Counted from the first letter of the stretch, positions 36,229-44,358 are shown. The stretch: DNA of 64,000 nt from Haliscomenobacter sp040403615 (GCF_040403615.1 NZ_JBBAKG010000022.1:1-64000); one strand, 5' to 3'. The notes: a model not told the origin generated them from the sequence alone. Numbers and translations are program-made.

Positions 36229-37203
36229 CTATTTAAGTTTAAAAGTACCTTTGCCAGAAAGGTAGCCTTTGTTGTACACTTCAACTTTGTAATCGCCTGC
36301 TTCAAATGGAGCACCAGGGGCAACTGAAGCGCAAACTTTAGCTTCGCCTTTGTTGTAACTGGTTGTTTTGGCTTTTGAAAAAGGTACATCTTCGCCAGAT
36401 CCGCTGGTGAATGAACCTTCTGAAGCCAAAGTTTCACCTTTTGGAGTGATCACCCGTACGTGGAAAACTTCCTGACCGATTTCCGCATTTTCGTTCGGAA
36501 TGATCTCAAAGCAAACATCTACCTGATTGACTTTTTTAGCGTTGCTGCTTTTGCTTGGCTTGCCTTTTTCTTTAGTGATTAGACCATTTGCGTCAATTTC
36601 TTGAACTTTGATGGAGGAAGCAGCAGTTACTTTTTTAGACAAGTCAGTTTTGGTTTTTTCCAATTCGGTTTTTTCAGTCTCCAATTGAGTCTTGGCAGTG
36701 CTCAACTGTGTAGTGGTTGCTTTTTCAGCTTCCAGGGTAGTTTGCAGTTGGGTTTTTTCTTCGCCCAAGCGGGATACATCCGTCTTCAAGGTTTCGTTTT
36801 CACCGCGCAGGGTGTTGACTTCTGCCAGCAATTGGTTGATGCGGCCTTGCAGGTTTCCTACTTCAGCACGTGCTTTGCCAAGGCTGTTTTTGTCGCGCAG
36901 CAAAGATTCGATTCTGGTCTTTGAGGCATCCAATTCAGTTTTCTGCTGATCGATCAAGGCATTCAGTTCTTCGTTGGTGCCACGCATGCCTTCCAATTCA
37001 GACAAAGCAGAATAGTATTGCTTGTTGAGCTCTTCTTTCAGTTTGGTGGTCTCTTCCAGGTCAGCAGAAATCTCGGTATTCTCAGCTTTAAGTTGGCTAC
37101 GGTTGTAGATCATGTATCCATTGATCCCCAAGAGTAAAACAATAACGCCGATCGCTACTCCAAGAATGGTATTCTTAGAATTGTTTCCAGATGTGGTTGA
37201 CAT
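36229..37203 (-). CDS. Membrane-anchored coiled-coil protein
   Basis: A 324-residue protein with one N-terminal membrane helix (ILGVAIGVIVLLLGINGYMIY) and no cleavable signal, then about 150 residues of heptad coiled coil (EELNKQYYSALSELEGMRGTNEELNALIDQQK, repeated L/T/E/K segments), and a C-terminal beta-rich domain (VDVCFEIIPNENAEIGQEVFHVRVITPKGETL, ending YLSGKGTFKLK). The C-terminal part looks like a small beta-sandwich that would lie in the periplasm. No enzyme motif is seen. Its partner is unknown. It is transcribed away from the exonuclease-cobU pair. Confidence 0.7.
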   Translation of the reverse strand: MSTTSGNNSKNTILGVAIGVIVLLLGINGYMIYNRSQLKAENTEISADLEETTKLKEELNKQYYSALSELEGMRGTNEELNALIDQQKTELDASKTRIESLLRDKNSLGKARAEVGNLQGRINQLLAEVNTLRGENETLKTDVSRLGEEKTQLQTTLEAEKATTTQLSTAKTQLETEKTELEKTKTDLSKKVTAASSIKVQEIDANGLITKEKGKPSKSSNAKKVNQVDVCFEIIPNENAEIGQEVFHVRVITPKGETLASEGSFTSGSGEDVPFSKAKTTSYNKGEAKVCASVAPGAPFEAGDYKVEVYNKGYLSGKGTFKLK

Positions 37204-37310
37204 AGTTTTTTGGTTTTTATTAAAAAAAAATGAGAAATACAGAAAAAGCGATCAAATTTTAAGTTAAAGGAACTGTTTAAAGCGCAATTTTTGTATTTCC
37301 TAAAAAGCAA

Positions 37311-37341
37311 TTGCGTAACGACCCGAAGTTTGCTAATATTG
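37311..37341 (+). promoter_or_regulatory. Promoter of the exonuclease-cobU pair
   Basis: ATTG (ending 37313), 20-nt spacer, TAATATTG (37334-37341). The -7 box differs from TAnnTTTG at one position. The start codon follows 22 nt later. Confidence 0.5.
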
Positions 37342-37363
37342 TCTGCCAAATACAAAATTGGAT

Positions 37364-38113
37364 ATGCTGGAACAAATCGATATTGCCAATGTCCTATTTT
37401 TGGATATTGAAACGGTAAGTGTAACCCGCACTTATGCTGAACTTTCCGAAGATTTTCAACATTTGTGGAAGTCAAAAAGCACCTCGCTATTCAAAACGGA
37501 AGCAGATGCCAATTCAGAGGAGCTCAACGAGACCTACCGTGATCGAGCTGCAATTTATGCGGAGTTCGGAAAGATCATGTGCATCTCGGTAGGAGTAGTG
37601 TACAGGGACAAGGACGACAAGCGGCTCAAAGTTCGACTCAAATCTTTTGCAGGTCACGATGAAGCAAAGCTGTTGGGCGATTTTTCAGAACTCCTGGCCC
37701 AGCATTATCCTACTCCCGGAAAGCATTTCATTTGTGGCCACAACATCAAAGAGTTTGATGTTCCTTACCTCTGTCGAAGGATGGTGGTGCACCAAATGCC
37801 TTTTCCAAAACTGATGGATTTGGAAGGAAAAAAACCTTGGGAAACCCTCCATTTGCTCGATACCATGGAAATGTGGAAATTTGGGGATCGAAAAAATTAC
37901 ACATCCTTGAAGGTATTAGCCGCCTTACTGGACTTTCCTTCTCCCAAAGACGATATTGACGGCAGCCAGGTAGGAAGAGTGTATTGGGAAGAAAATGATG
38001 TGGAGCGCATTTCTTTTTACTGTGAAAAAGATGTTTTGGCAACCATTCAACTCTTTCTGCGTTTTCGCCGCATGCCCATTTTAATCGAAGATCAAATTGC
38101 GCACATCAGATGA
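37364..38113 (+). CDS. PolB-like 3'-5' exonuclease (DEDD fold)
   Basis: A 249-residue protein with an RNase H-fold exonuclease domain related to the proofreading domain of family B polymerases. The three DEDD motifs are visible: FLDIETVS (Asp14, Glu16), GHNIKEFDVPYLCRRM and YCEKDVLATIQLFLRF. No polymerase domain is attached. A TTG two codons upstream is possible, but the ATG at 37364 fits better. Its stop overlaps the cobU start by four bases (ATGA), so both are translated from one mRNA. Probable role: nucleic-acid repair or turnover; the link with cobU is not explained by known pathways. Confidence 0.83.
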   Translation: MLEQIDIANVLFLDIETVSVTRTYAELSEDFQHLWKSKSTSLFKTEADANSEELNETYRDRAAIYAEFGKIMCISVGVVYRDKDDKRLKVRLKSFAGHDEAKLLGDFSELLAQHYPTPGKHFICGHNIKEFDVPYLCRRMVVHQMPFPKLMDLEGKKPWETLHLLDTMEMWKFGDRKNYTSLKVLAALLDFPSPKDDIDGSQVGRVYWEENDVERISFYCEKDVLATIQLFLRFRRMPILIEDQIAHIR

Positions 38114-38613
38114 TTTGGATGATAACCGGAGGTGCTAGAAGTGGCAAAAGCCGCTTTGCACAGGAAATAGCTTTAGAGAAAGCAGAAAACCCAATTTATG
38201 TCGCTACTGCGCGAAATTGGGATGAAGATTTCAACGAAAGAATCAAACGGCACAAACTGGATCGGGACGAGCGCTGGACGAGCATCGAAGAAGAAAAAAA
38301 ACCATCTCAACTCAATATCTCAAACCGGGTAGTGGTCATTGATTGTGCCACCCTCTGGCTCACCAATCTTTTTGTAGATGAAAAAAACAACCTTGACCGT
38401 TGTCTTGAATTGGCCAAACAAGAAATTGATGCCCTGGCGGAAGTTCCAGGGGTGATGCTTTTTGTAACCAATGAGTTGGGCATGGGGTTGCATGCGGATA
38501 CCGAAATTGGGAGGAAGTTTACTGATTTGCAAGGCTGGGTCAATCAATATTTAGCCGCAAAAGCAGAAAAAGTGACTTTCATGGTAAGTGGCCTCCCACT
38601 GAACATAAAATAG
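38110..38613 (+). CDS. cobU: Adenosylcobinamide kinase / adenosylcobinamide-phosphate guanylyltransferase
   Basis: A 167-residue bifunctional enzyme of cobalamin nucleotide-loop assembly: it phosphorylates adenosylcobinamide and then attaches GMP to give AdoCbi-GDP. The P-loop GGARSGKS (7-14), the guanylylation-site region ERIKRHKLDRDERWTSIEE with its histidine, and VVVIDCATLWLTNLF and FVTNELGMGLHADTEIGRKF are all present; length is normal. No other cob genes occur in the window, so it is either part of a dispersed salvage pathway or a relic of an operon. No cobalamin riboswitch was seen upstream. Confidence 0.92.
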   Translation: MIWMITGGARSGKSRFAQEIALEKAENPIYVATARNWDEDFNERIKRHKLDRDERWTSIEEEKKPSQLNISNRVVVIDCATLWLTNLFVDEKNNLDRCLELAKQEIDALAEVPGVMLFVTNELGMGLHADTEIGRKFTDLQGWVNQYLAAKAEKVTFMVSGLPLNIK

Positions 38614-38758
38614 ATTTGCATTATTCATATAAATGGTATACTTTTGTCATTCTGATCTAAAGTGCCAAAATACTGCGCACAAAATTCCAACCACGATTAC
38701 CGTATTCTAAAGGGAACCTACCGTTCCGTGAGAATCTCTGCCGTTCCCTAAACGTACC

Positions 38759-38788
38759 TTGTTCAGCTTGGGTATGGTTCTATCTTTG
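38759..38788 (+). promoter_or_regulatory. Promoter of short-RNA unit A
   Basis: CTTG (TTG 38759-38761), 19-nt spacer, TATCTTTG (38781-38788), a full match to the Bacteroidota consensus. The next gene on this strand is more than 2.8 kb away. Confidence 0.6.
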
Positions 38789-38791
38789 TTT

Positions 38792-38852
38792 TAGTTTTCT
38801 CATAGTATGTTTAATTCTCCTACACTCTTAAGCTGAGTGTAGGTTTTTTTTT
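38792..38852 (+). ncRNA. Candidate short RNA A (about 60 nt)
   Basis: Starts with the 20-nt box TAGTTTTCTCATAGTATGTT (38792-38811), three bases after a perfect -7 box, and ends in a terminator: CCTACACTC (38819-38827), 7-nt loop, GAGTGTAGG (38835-38843), nine T. Promoter and terminator leave room for a transcript of about 60 nt only. A nine-codon frame (ATG at 38807) ends inside the hairpin; whether it is translated is unknown. The same box begins unit B. Confidence 0.55.
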
Positions 38853-39000
38853 GTCAAAAATTTTGAAGAAGTACTCCGAAATGAAAAGTAAACTTGCCCA
38901 AATCTAACTGTTTTCCAACCGCTTCGTAAATTCCAGCAACCACTCAGCAGACATTGTAGGCATAACCTAATTGAGGCGGATTCAATCCAGATTCTTTCGA

Positions 39001-39082
39001 TACCTTTGGATTGTAGTTTTCTCATAGTATGTTGTCCGGCTCCCGCATCTTTGACCTCCTTGATGCGGGAGTCTCTTTTTTT
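39001..39082 (+). ncRNA. Candidate short RNA B (about 70 nt)
   Basis: TACCTTTG (39001-39008) is a good -7 box. It is followed by TAGTTTTCTCATAGTATGTT (39014-39033), identical to the box of unit A, and then by a different terminator: CTCCCGCATC (39040-39049), 12-nt loop, GATGCGGGAG (39062-39071), T-tract to 39082. No -33 element at the right distance was found. It reads convergently into the pbpC 3' end. Confidence 0.5.
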
Positions 39083-39101
39083 AATATGATTTTTTCAAGG
39101 G

Positions 39102-41456
39102 TCATTTTTTCAAAATGATCTCAAATCTTTGCTCCAACCGGTATCCATTTTCATCTACCAAAGTCAAAACGTGTTTGCCCGCAGGGGGTTCAAAAGCAAA
39201 CTGATGAAAAGTCTGGGTTGTACCCATATATTCCTGATCAATGTGCCAATAGATTTTTGCGCTTGCTCGGCGGTGAGCTACCTGAAAAATAGTTTTAGAC
39301 TTTTTTCCATCCAAATCAATGGGTACGAATATGCGACTGGCCTGCCTTGGATAAATCAACTGCATTGGGCTGTCATTGCCTGATTGGGTCTGACAGTCGG
39401 GATGCAAAGGCGGAAGTGCCGCGTATTCCGGATGCCGCTGACGGTAATAATATTCTTCAAGGGGAGGAAATACCAACCAAGGGCGATTGACCATCTGACC
39501 GGGCAAAAAACATTGTGCAGTAACCTGATAACGTTCCTGCTGATCTAAATGAACCAACTGATGATAAGTACACACTCGACTATTTAATGCCTTTTTGGGA
39601 ATCAAGAGGGTGTCTGGTGAGCAATATTGCCCGGCCCGAAATCCAGTCTCCGAACATACCTCTGCCCGAACCATATCGTCAAATGGACATGCAAACCAGG
39701 AGGTGGAAGGCAAAAGGCCAAATACATCAAACAGAATGGGCGCGGCTGCAATGGTTCCCACCAGTCCAGGCCTCCCTTCTCCATCGGCATTGCCAACCCA
39801 CACGCCTACAACGTATTCTGGCGTTATACCAATTGCCCAAGCATCTCTAAATCCAAAACTGGTTCCGGTTTTCCAGGCTACCCTGCGACTCGTACTAAAT
39901 TGTTGCCATTGGTTTTCGCTGCCAGGCCTTTGAACTTCCTGCATGGCTTCAAACGTTGCCCAAATAGCCCCAGCAGACAATTGATTGGCATTCTGATCCA
40001 GCCTGTTGATATTTGTTGGTTCCTGGAATTGGGTTGGAGAATAACTCAATGGATGAAAATCTGCTGGATCATACCGACTGCTGTACGTTGGATAATGCCG
40101 GAGTACCCGAGCCATCGAAGCATACATGCCACAAAGATCCCAAAGATTGGTTTCCGCTCCACCCAATATTAAGGATAAACCGTAATGACTAGGCGCTTGC
40201 GAAAGGGTAGTCACCCCCAGTTTTTTGAGTTGATAGTGAAAGCGCCCAAAATCGTATTGCCGCAGCAAATCAACAAAAGGAATGTTGAGCGAACGGGAAA
40301 GTGCTTCGTTGGCGGGCACCAGGCCGTCGTAGCCCTCCTGAAAGTTTTCAGGCCGGTATCCATTGATGTTCATCGGTACGTCTGGGAGCAAGCTGTTGGG
40401 CGACACAATGGCATCATTGAGGGCCAATCCGTATAAAAACGGCTTAAGGATGCTGCCACTACTCCGAGGGGCAGTGACGATATCAACTTGCTCTCCATGG
40501 TCAGCTCCAGCAAACGGAGCATTGCCCACATAGGCCATTACCTCACCCCGCTGTACATCGGCCACTACTATTGCCAGATTGTGGATTTGGCTGAATTCAA
40601 GCAATTCATGGTGCCTGCGGGCTACATCCAATACATTTGCCTGGAAACCTGATTGAACGGTGCTTCTCAAACGCAGGTAGCCTTTTTCCTTGGCGATTCT
40701 ATCCAACAAGTGGGGAGCGAAGCGGGGCAATGGATGCGGGGCTTCTGGCAATGGTTCAGATTTTGCCAAATCGCAAGTGGTGGGATCAATAATGCCCCGG
40801 GCAGCAAGGCGGTTCAATAATTTATTCCGTTTGTCCAAAAGCACATTTCTGTTGCGCCCAGGGTGTATCAAAGAAGGGCTATTGGGCAAAACGGCAAGCA
40901 GTGCGCCTTCCGCCCAGGAGAGTAAAGCAGGTGATTTGCCAAAATACCGCCAAGAGGCAGCTTCAAGACCTACCACATTTCCGCCAAATGGCGCATTGGC
41001 CGCATACAGATTCAANNNNNNNNNNNNNNNNNNNNNNNNNNNNNNNNNNNNNNNNNNNNNNNNNNNNNNNNNNNNNNNNNNNNNNNNNNNNNNNNNNNNN
41101 NNNNNNNNNNNNNNNGGTGCAGGAAACCTCCACTGCCCATCAGCAGCAATTCGGGCAGAAAGGAGCTCTCCAGCTCTATCTTCTACAACTTGACTGATAG
41201 GAGCATTAAAAAGTGAGCGTGGCAAACAAAAGAAATATCCCATCAAAAATAGCAATCCCGTACCGAGTGCGATGGCCATGGGTTTGACCTGTTGATAGTT
41301 GATAATGAGGGATTTAAAGAGTTGAAAACGCTCTTTCACAGACACGATAGTTGACAAAATAAAACGGGGTAAAATTGGTTTTTGACGATTCATGACCCTG
41401 CAAATTAATGGTTTTTTACTTTTTTTTTCCTTACCACTTGAATTATTGGTATACAT
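39102..41456 (-). CDS. pbpC: Penicillin-binding protein 1C (interrupted by a gap)
   Basis: A bifunctional class A penicillin-binding protein of the PBP1C type, anchored by one N-terminal helix (ALGTGLLFLMGYFFCL), polymerising and cross-linking peptidoglycan. After the gap come the rest of the transglycosylase domain (GLEAASWRYFGKSPALLSWAEGALLAVLPNSP), then the transpeptidase with SSGSILKPFLYGL (nucleophile Ser-x-x-Lys), SLNIPFVDLL and KTGTSFGFRDAWA, and the PBP1C C-terminal domain. The transglycosylase glutamate motif lies in the gap, which must be longer than 100 nt. The start is at 41456, or at 41393 (MNRQKPILPRF). The 5' part was copied in the adjacent duplication. Confidence 0.9.
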   Translation of the reverse strand: MYTNNSSGKEKKSKKPLICRVMNRQKPILPRFILSTIVSVKERFQLFKSLIINYQQVKPMAIALGTGLLFLMGYFFCLPRSLFNAPISQVVEDRAGELLSARIAADGQWRFPAXXXXXXXXXXXXXXXXXXXXXXXXXXXXXXXXXXLNLYAANAPFGGNVVGLEAASWRYFGKSPALLSWAEGALLAVLPNSPSLIHPGRNRNVLLDKRNKLLNRLAARGIIDPTTCDLAKSEPLPEAPHPLPRFAPHLLDRIAKEKGYLRLRSTVQSGFQANVLDVARRHHELLEFSQIHNLAIVVADVQRGEVMAYVGNAPFAGADHGEQVDIVTAPRSSGSILKPFLYGLALNDAIVSPNSLLPDVPMNINGYRPENFQEGYDGLVPANEALSRSLNIPFVDLLRQYDFGRFHYQLKKLGVTTLSQAPSHYGLSLILGGAETNLWDLCGMYASMARVLRHYPTYSSRYDPADFHPLSYSPTQFQEPTNINRLDQNANQLSAGAIWATFEAMQEVQRPGSENQWQQFSTSRRVAWKTGTSFGFRDAWAIGITPEYVVGVWVGNADGEGRPGLVGTIAAAPILFDVFGLLPSTSWFACPFDDMVRAEVCSETGFRAGQYCSPDTLLIPKKALNSRVCTYHQLVHLDQQERYQVTAQCFLPGQMVNRPWLVFPPLEEYYYRQRHPEYAALPPLHPDCQTQSGNDSPMQLIYPRQASRIFVPIDLDGKKSKTIFQVAHRRASAKIYWHIDQEYMGTTQTFHQFAFEPPAGKHVLTLVDENGYRLEQRFEIILKK
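41016..41115. other. Scaffold gap (100 N) in pbpC
   Basis: Exactly 100 N. It begins at the point where the duplicated copy of the pbpC 5' end starts, so the assembly probably broke at this repeat. The missing DNA should encode the front of the transglycosylase domain. Confidence 0.95.
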
Positions 41457-41619
41457 TACCTTAAATTTGGGTAGAATTTGTTCGCCTTTAAGTTGAGCTG
41501 AATGTGTGTGGTTTTTTTTGCTTCATTTTTTTTGCTTCACTTAGTGGCTTTAGAGCATCATTTCTCAATGATTTTTCTATTTTTCATCCATAATTTTTTC
41601 ATTACTTTATTTTTTCCAA

Positions 41620-42024
41620 ATGAATATTTTTGTTGCAAAACTCAATTTCGGGACATCTAGTGATGGCCTAAGAGAAGCTTTCGAACAGTTTGGGGAAGTA
41701 ACTTCCGCAAACGTTATCATGGACCGCGACACCGGCAAATCCAAAGGCTTTGGATTCGTTGAAATGCCAAACGACGATGAGGCGCAAGACGCAATTAATG
41801 CATTGGATAATAGTGACTATGACGGTAGCACGATAGTAGTTAAGAAAGCCGAACCACGTGAAGGTGGTGGCGGCAATCGTGGTGGCGGCGGCGGCAATCG
41901 CGGTGGCGGTGGCTACGGTGGCGGTGGCGGCGGCAATCGCGGTGGTGGTGGCTATGGCGGCGGCGGTGGCGGCAATCGCGGTGGTGGTGGCTACGGCGGC
42001 GGCGGTGGCGGCAATCGTTATTGA
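41620..42024 (+). CDS. Single-RRM RNA-binding protein with Gly-rich tail (copy 1)
   Basis: A 134-residue cytoplasmic RNA-binding protein. Residues 1-80 form one RNA recognition motif with RNP2 (IFVAKLNF) and RNP1 (KGFGFVEM); the tail is almost pure glycine with N-R and Y, in repeats of the type GGGGYGGGGGGNR. This is the layout of cyanobacterial and Bacteroidota cold-inducible RNA-binding proteins, thought to act as RNA chaperones. The T-rich leader of about 100 nt before the ATG is shared with copy 2. The terminator at 42059-42090 follows. It is divergent from pbpC. Confidence 0.9.
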   Translation: MNIFVAKLNFGTSSDGLREAFEQFGEVTSANVIMDRDTGKSKGFGFVEMPNDDEAQDAINALDNSDYDGSTIVVKKAEPREGGGGNRGGGGGNRGGGGYGGGGGGNRGGGGYGGGGGGNRGGGGYGGGGGGNRY

Positions 42025-42058
42025 TCGATCATAACTTCCGTTTTTAAGATAAAAAATC

Positions 42059-42092
42059 GGGCACCTCTTACCAAAGGGGTGCCCGATTTTTT
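42059..42092 (+). terminator. Terminator of RRM gene copy 1
   Basis: TCGGGCACCTCTT pairs with the following GGGGTGCCCGA (with one bulge/mismatch region) around a CCAAA-type loop and is followed by seven T ending near 42092. Confidence 0.8.
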
Positions 42093-42134
42093 TGCCATAA
42101 TCGGTTCAAGAACTAAGTTTTAAAAATGTTGAAA

Positions 42135-42533
42135 TTATTTTTGTCTGAAAAATTTAATTTTATCATTAAAGTAAACCTTCGAAATTTCATCCGGTGCAGG
42201 AAACTTCCACTGCCCGTCAGCGGCAATTCGCGCAGAAAGTAGCGCTCCAGCTCTATCTTCTACAACTTGACTGATGAAAGCCTTAAAAAGTGGGCGCGGC
42301 AAACAAAAAAAATATCCCATCAAGAACAGCAACCCAGTTCCAAGCGAAATGGCCAATGGTTTGACCCGTTGATAGTTGATAATGAGGGATTTAAAGAGTT
42401 AAAAACGCTCTTTCACAGACACGATAGTTGACAAAATAAAACGGGGTAAAATTGGTTTTTGACGATTCATGACCCTGCAAATTAATGGTTTTTTACTTTT
42501 TTTTTCCTTACCACTTGAATTATTGGTATACAT
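42135..42533 (-). pseudogene. pbpC 5' fragment left by tandem duplication
   Basis: Minus-strand copy of the first part of pbpC. From 42356 it reads MAISLGTGLLFLMGYFF... and ends after FPAPDEISKVYFNDKIKFF, 73 codons. Upstream, the codon for Gln in the intact gene's KERFQLFKS is TAA here, so the frame from the original start (42533) is broken. It has no transglycosylase or transpeptidase domain and cannot work as PBP1C. It separates the two RRM genes. Confidence 0.88.
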
Positions 42534-42695
42534 TACCTTAAATTTGGGTAGAATTTGTTCGCCTTTAAGTTGAGCTGAATGTGTGTGGTTTTTTTTGCTT
42601 CATTTTTTTTGCTTCACTTAGTGGTTTTAGAGCATCATTTTTCAATTGTTTTTCTATTTTCATCCATAATTTTTTCATTCCTTTATTTTTTTCAA

Positions 42696-43277
42696 ATGAA
42701 CATTTTTGTTGCAAAACTCAATTTCGGGACATCTAGTGAAGACCTGAGAGAAGCATTCGAAGCTTTTGGGGAAGTTGATTCCGCAAAAGTTATCATGGAC
42801 CACGACACGGGCAAATCCAGAGGCTTCGGCTTCGTTGAGATGCCAAACGACGATGAGGCGCAAGCCGCAATTGATGCATTGAACGAAACAGACTTTGACG
42901 GTAACACGATAGTATGTAAGAAAGCCGAACCACGTGAAGGTGGTGGCGGTGGAAGAGGTGGTTTTGGCGGCGGTGGCGGCGGCAATCGTGGTGGCGGTGG
43001 CTACGGCGGTGGCGGCGGCGGTAACCGTGGTGGCGGTGGCTACGGCGGTGGCGGCGGCGGCGGCGGTTACAGTGGCGGCGGCGGCGGTGGCAACCGTGGT
43101 GGCGGCGGCTACGGCGGCGGCGGCGGTGGCAATCGTGGTGGCGGCGGCTACGGCGGTGGTGGCGGCGGCAATCGTGGTGGTTACGGAGGTGGCGGCCGCG
43201 ATGGCGGTGGTTACCGTGACAAACGCGACGACTTCGGTACCAACGATCGCTACAAAGACAACGACGATCGTTATTAA
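42696..43277 (+). CDS. Single-RRM RNA-binding protein with long Gly-rich tail (copy 2)
   Basis: A 193-residue paralogue of the protein at 41620. The ATG at 42696 matches copy 1; a longer upstream frame only reads the T-rich leader. The RRM (RNP2 IFVAKLNF, RNP1 RGFGFVEM) is nearly identical to copy 1, but the Gly-rich tail is longer and more varied (extra GYSGGGGGG units) and ends with a charged, Asp/Arg-rich segment (KRDDFGTNDRYKDNDDRY) missing in copy 1. The difference in tails may change self-association or RNA affinity. A terminator follows. Confidence 0.9.
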   Translation: MNIFVAKLNFGTSSEDLREAFEAFGEVDSAKVIMDHDTGKSRGFGFVEMPNDDEAQAAIDALNETDFDGNTIVCKKAEPREGGGGGRGGFGGGGGGNRGGGGYGGGGGGNRGGGGYGGGGGGGGYSGGGGGGNRGGGGYGGGGGGNRGGGGYGGGGGGNRGGYGGGGRDGGGYRDKRDDFGTNDRYKDNDDRY

Positions 43278-43304
43278 TCGATCAAAACTACAACGAATAA
43301 ACAA

Positions 43305-43342
43305 AAAGGGCAGCTCCTGCAAAGGAGTTGCCCTTTTTGTTT
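43305..43342 (+). terminator. Terminator of RRM gene copy 2
   Basis: AAAAAGGGCAGCTCCT and AGGAGTTGCCCTTTTT form a stem with one wobble around a GCAA loop, ending in five T. The matching A-run on the left makes it usable on both strands. Confidence 0.8.
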
Positions 43343-43405
43343 TGGGATGAGTTTCAGACAGAAGAATATATTGAATTTATTTTTGTTTAAAATTTTATAA
43401 AATTA

Positions 43406-43437
43406 TTTGTTTTATAAAATTTTTGTTTTTATCTTTG
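43406..43437 (+). promoter_or_regulatory. Promoter of the glucosaminidase gene
   Basis: TTTG (43406-43409), 20-nt spacer and TATCTTTG (43430-43437): a perfect match to the Bacteroidota consensus. The leader to the ATG at 43525 is about 80 nt. Confidence 0.65.
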
Positions 43438-43524
43438 TTGGGTCGCCAGGAAGCTCAGAATTGAAAATGTTTCAAATCTTGAGTGAGGGTCAAAAGCACT
43501 TGCAAATTTCAAAAACAAATTATC

Positions 43525-44358
43525 ATGGGCGCATCACAACCTAAGTTTTACAACAACAACAATAGTCAAAACCAGTCAAATCGGGCTTCTTCGGGTCTTT
43601 TTGCTACACCTGACCGTGATGACAATTATCCAAATCTCATTGATTTGATCCGCCACAGTTGGTTGGGATTGGGAAAACTGTATGTTGCTGCCAAATATTT
43701 GGTTCATTCGATCAAATATAATTTGTTTGAAAAACCCAGAGTGCCTTATTTTAAATTGGGGATTCTGGCTGCAGCGATGTTTTTGGTTTTTAAGGAAGAT
43801 TTACGTTTTACCCTCAACCTTAAAATTCCGACCTGGCTACTTGGGCAATCTTCTCAACAATCCAACCAGGCAGGAATGGCCGAGTTTGGTTTGGCTCAGG
43901 CGCATTCAATTTCATTGCCAAGTCCTTCTTTGAACAACAAAACTGCTCGAACACAAAACAGCCCTGAAACACAAGTCGAAGCTTACATCAAAAGATTTCG
44001 CAGGGTAGCAGTGTTGGAGATGCAACAATATGGGATTCCTGCCAGCATCAAAATGGCACAGGCCATCCTTGAAAGCCAGGCCGGAGCTCAAAATGAAGCA
44101 GTGGTCAACAACAACCATTTTGGAGCTCCACTACGCAATACTCCAGTAGCAACTGCCTGGGAGAGTTGGAGGGCACATAGCCTATACCTGCAAAATGAAC
44201 ATCCGGAACTATTGAAATACGGCAAAAACTACAAGCGTTGGGCCAAGGCACTTGAAAAATCAGGTTATAATCCCATGGACAATTATGCCCAACAATTGAT
44301 TCAAATCATCGAACACTTTCAGTTGAACAAACTGGATGATCTAGGTTCGGTGCAATAG
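43525..44358 (+). CDS. Membrane-anchored glucosaminidase-domain protein
   Basis: A 277-residue peptidoglycan hydrolase candidate. The ATG at 43525 (MGASQPKFYNNNN) is preferred to a GTG 14 codons upstream. An Asn/Gln-rich cytoplasmic part is followed by one membrane helix (about 76-89, FKLGILAAAMFLVF), a linker, and a C-terminal GH73-type glucosaminidase domain (about 155-265: YGIPASIKMAQAILESQAG with the likely catalytic Glu183, NNHFG, SWRAHSLYL, GYNPMDNYAQQLI). The domain would face the periplasm and cut the glycan strand, as in FlgJ or Bacteroidota LysM-free homologues. The position next to pbpC and the RRM genes may be fortuitous. Confidence 0.87.
   Translation: MGASQPKFYNNNNSQNQSNRASSGLFATPDRDDNYPNLIDLIRHSWLGLGKLYVAAKYLVHSIKYNLFEKPRVPYFKLGILAAAMFLVFKEDLRFTLNLKIPTWLLGQSSQQSNQAGMAEFGLAQAHSISLPSPSLNNKTARTQNSPETQVEAYIKRFRRVAVLEMQQYGIPASIKMAQAILESQAGAQNEAVVNNNHFGAPLRNTPVATAWESWRAHSLYLQNEHPELLKYGKNYKRWAKALEKSGYNPMDNYAQQLIQIIEHFQLNKLDDLGSVQ

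Larger units (their letters stand above)
41116..42695. repeat. Tandem duplication: pbpC 5' end, intergenic region, RRM gene
   Basis: The stretch 41116-41619 reappears at 42193-42695 with an offset of 1076-1077 nt. It covers the 5' part of pbpC (minus strand), the divergent intergenic region and leader, and continues into the RRM genes at 41620 and 42696. The intergenic part (about 41300-41560) is almost identical; the pbpC part has drifted more. Confidence 0.92.

Noticed and set aside
41860..43200. Glycine-codon tandem repeats considered as CRISPR or satellite DNA
   Set aside because: They are in frame, encode the Gly-rich tails and lack spacers.
42675..43322. Ala/Thr/Val-rich frames overlapping the second RRM gene on both strands
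   Set aside because: They are frame shadows of the GGC/GGT glycine repeats.
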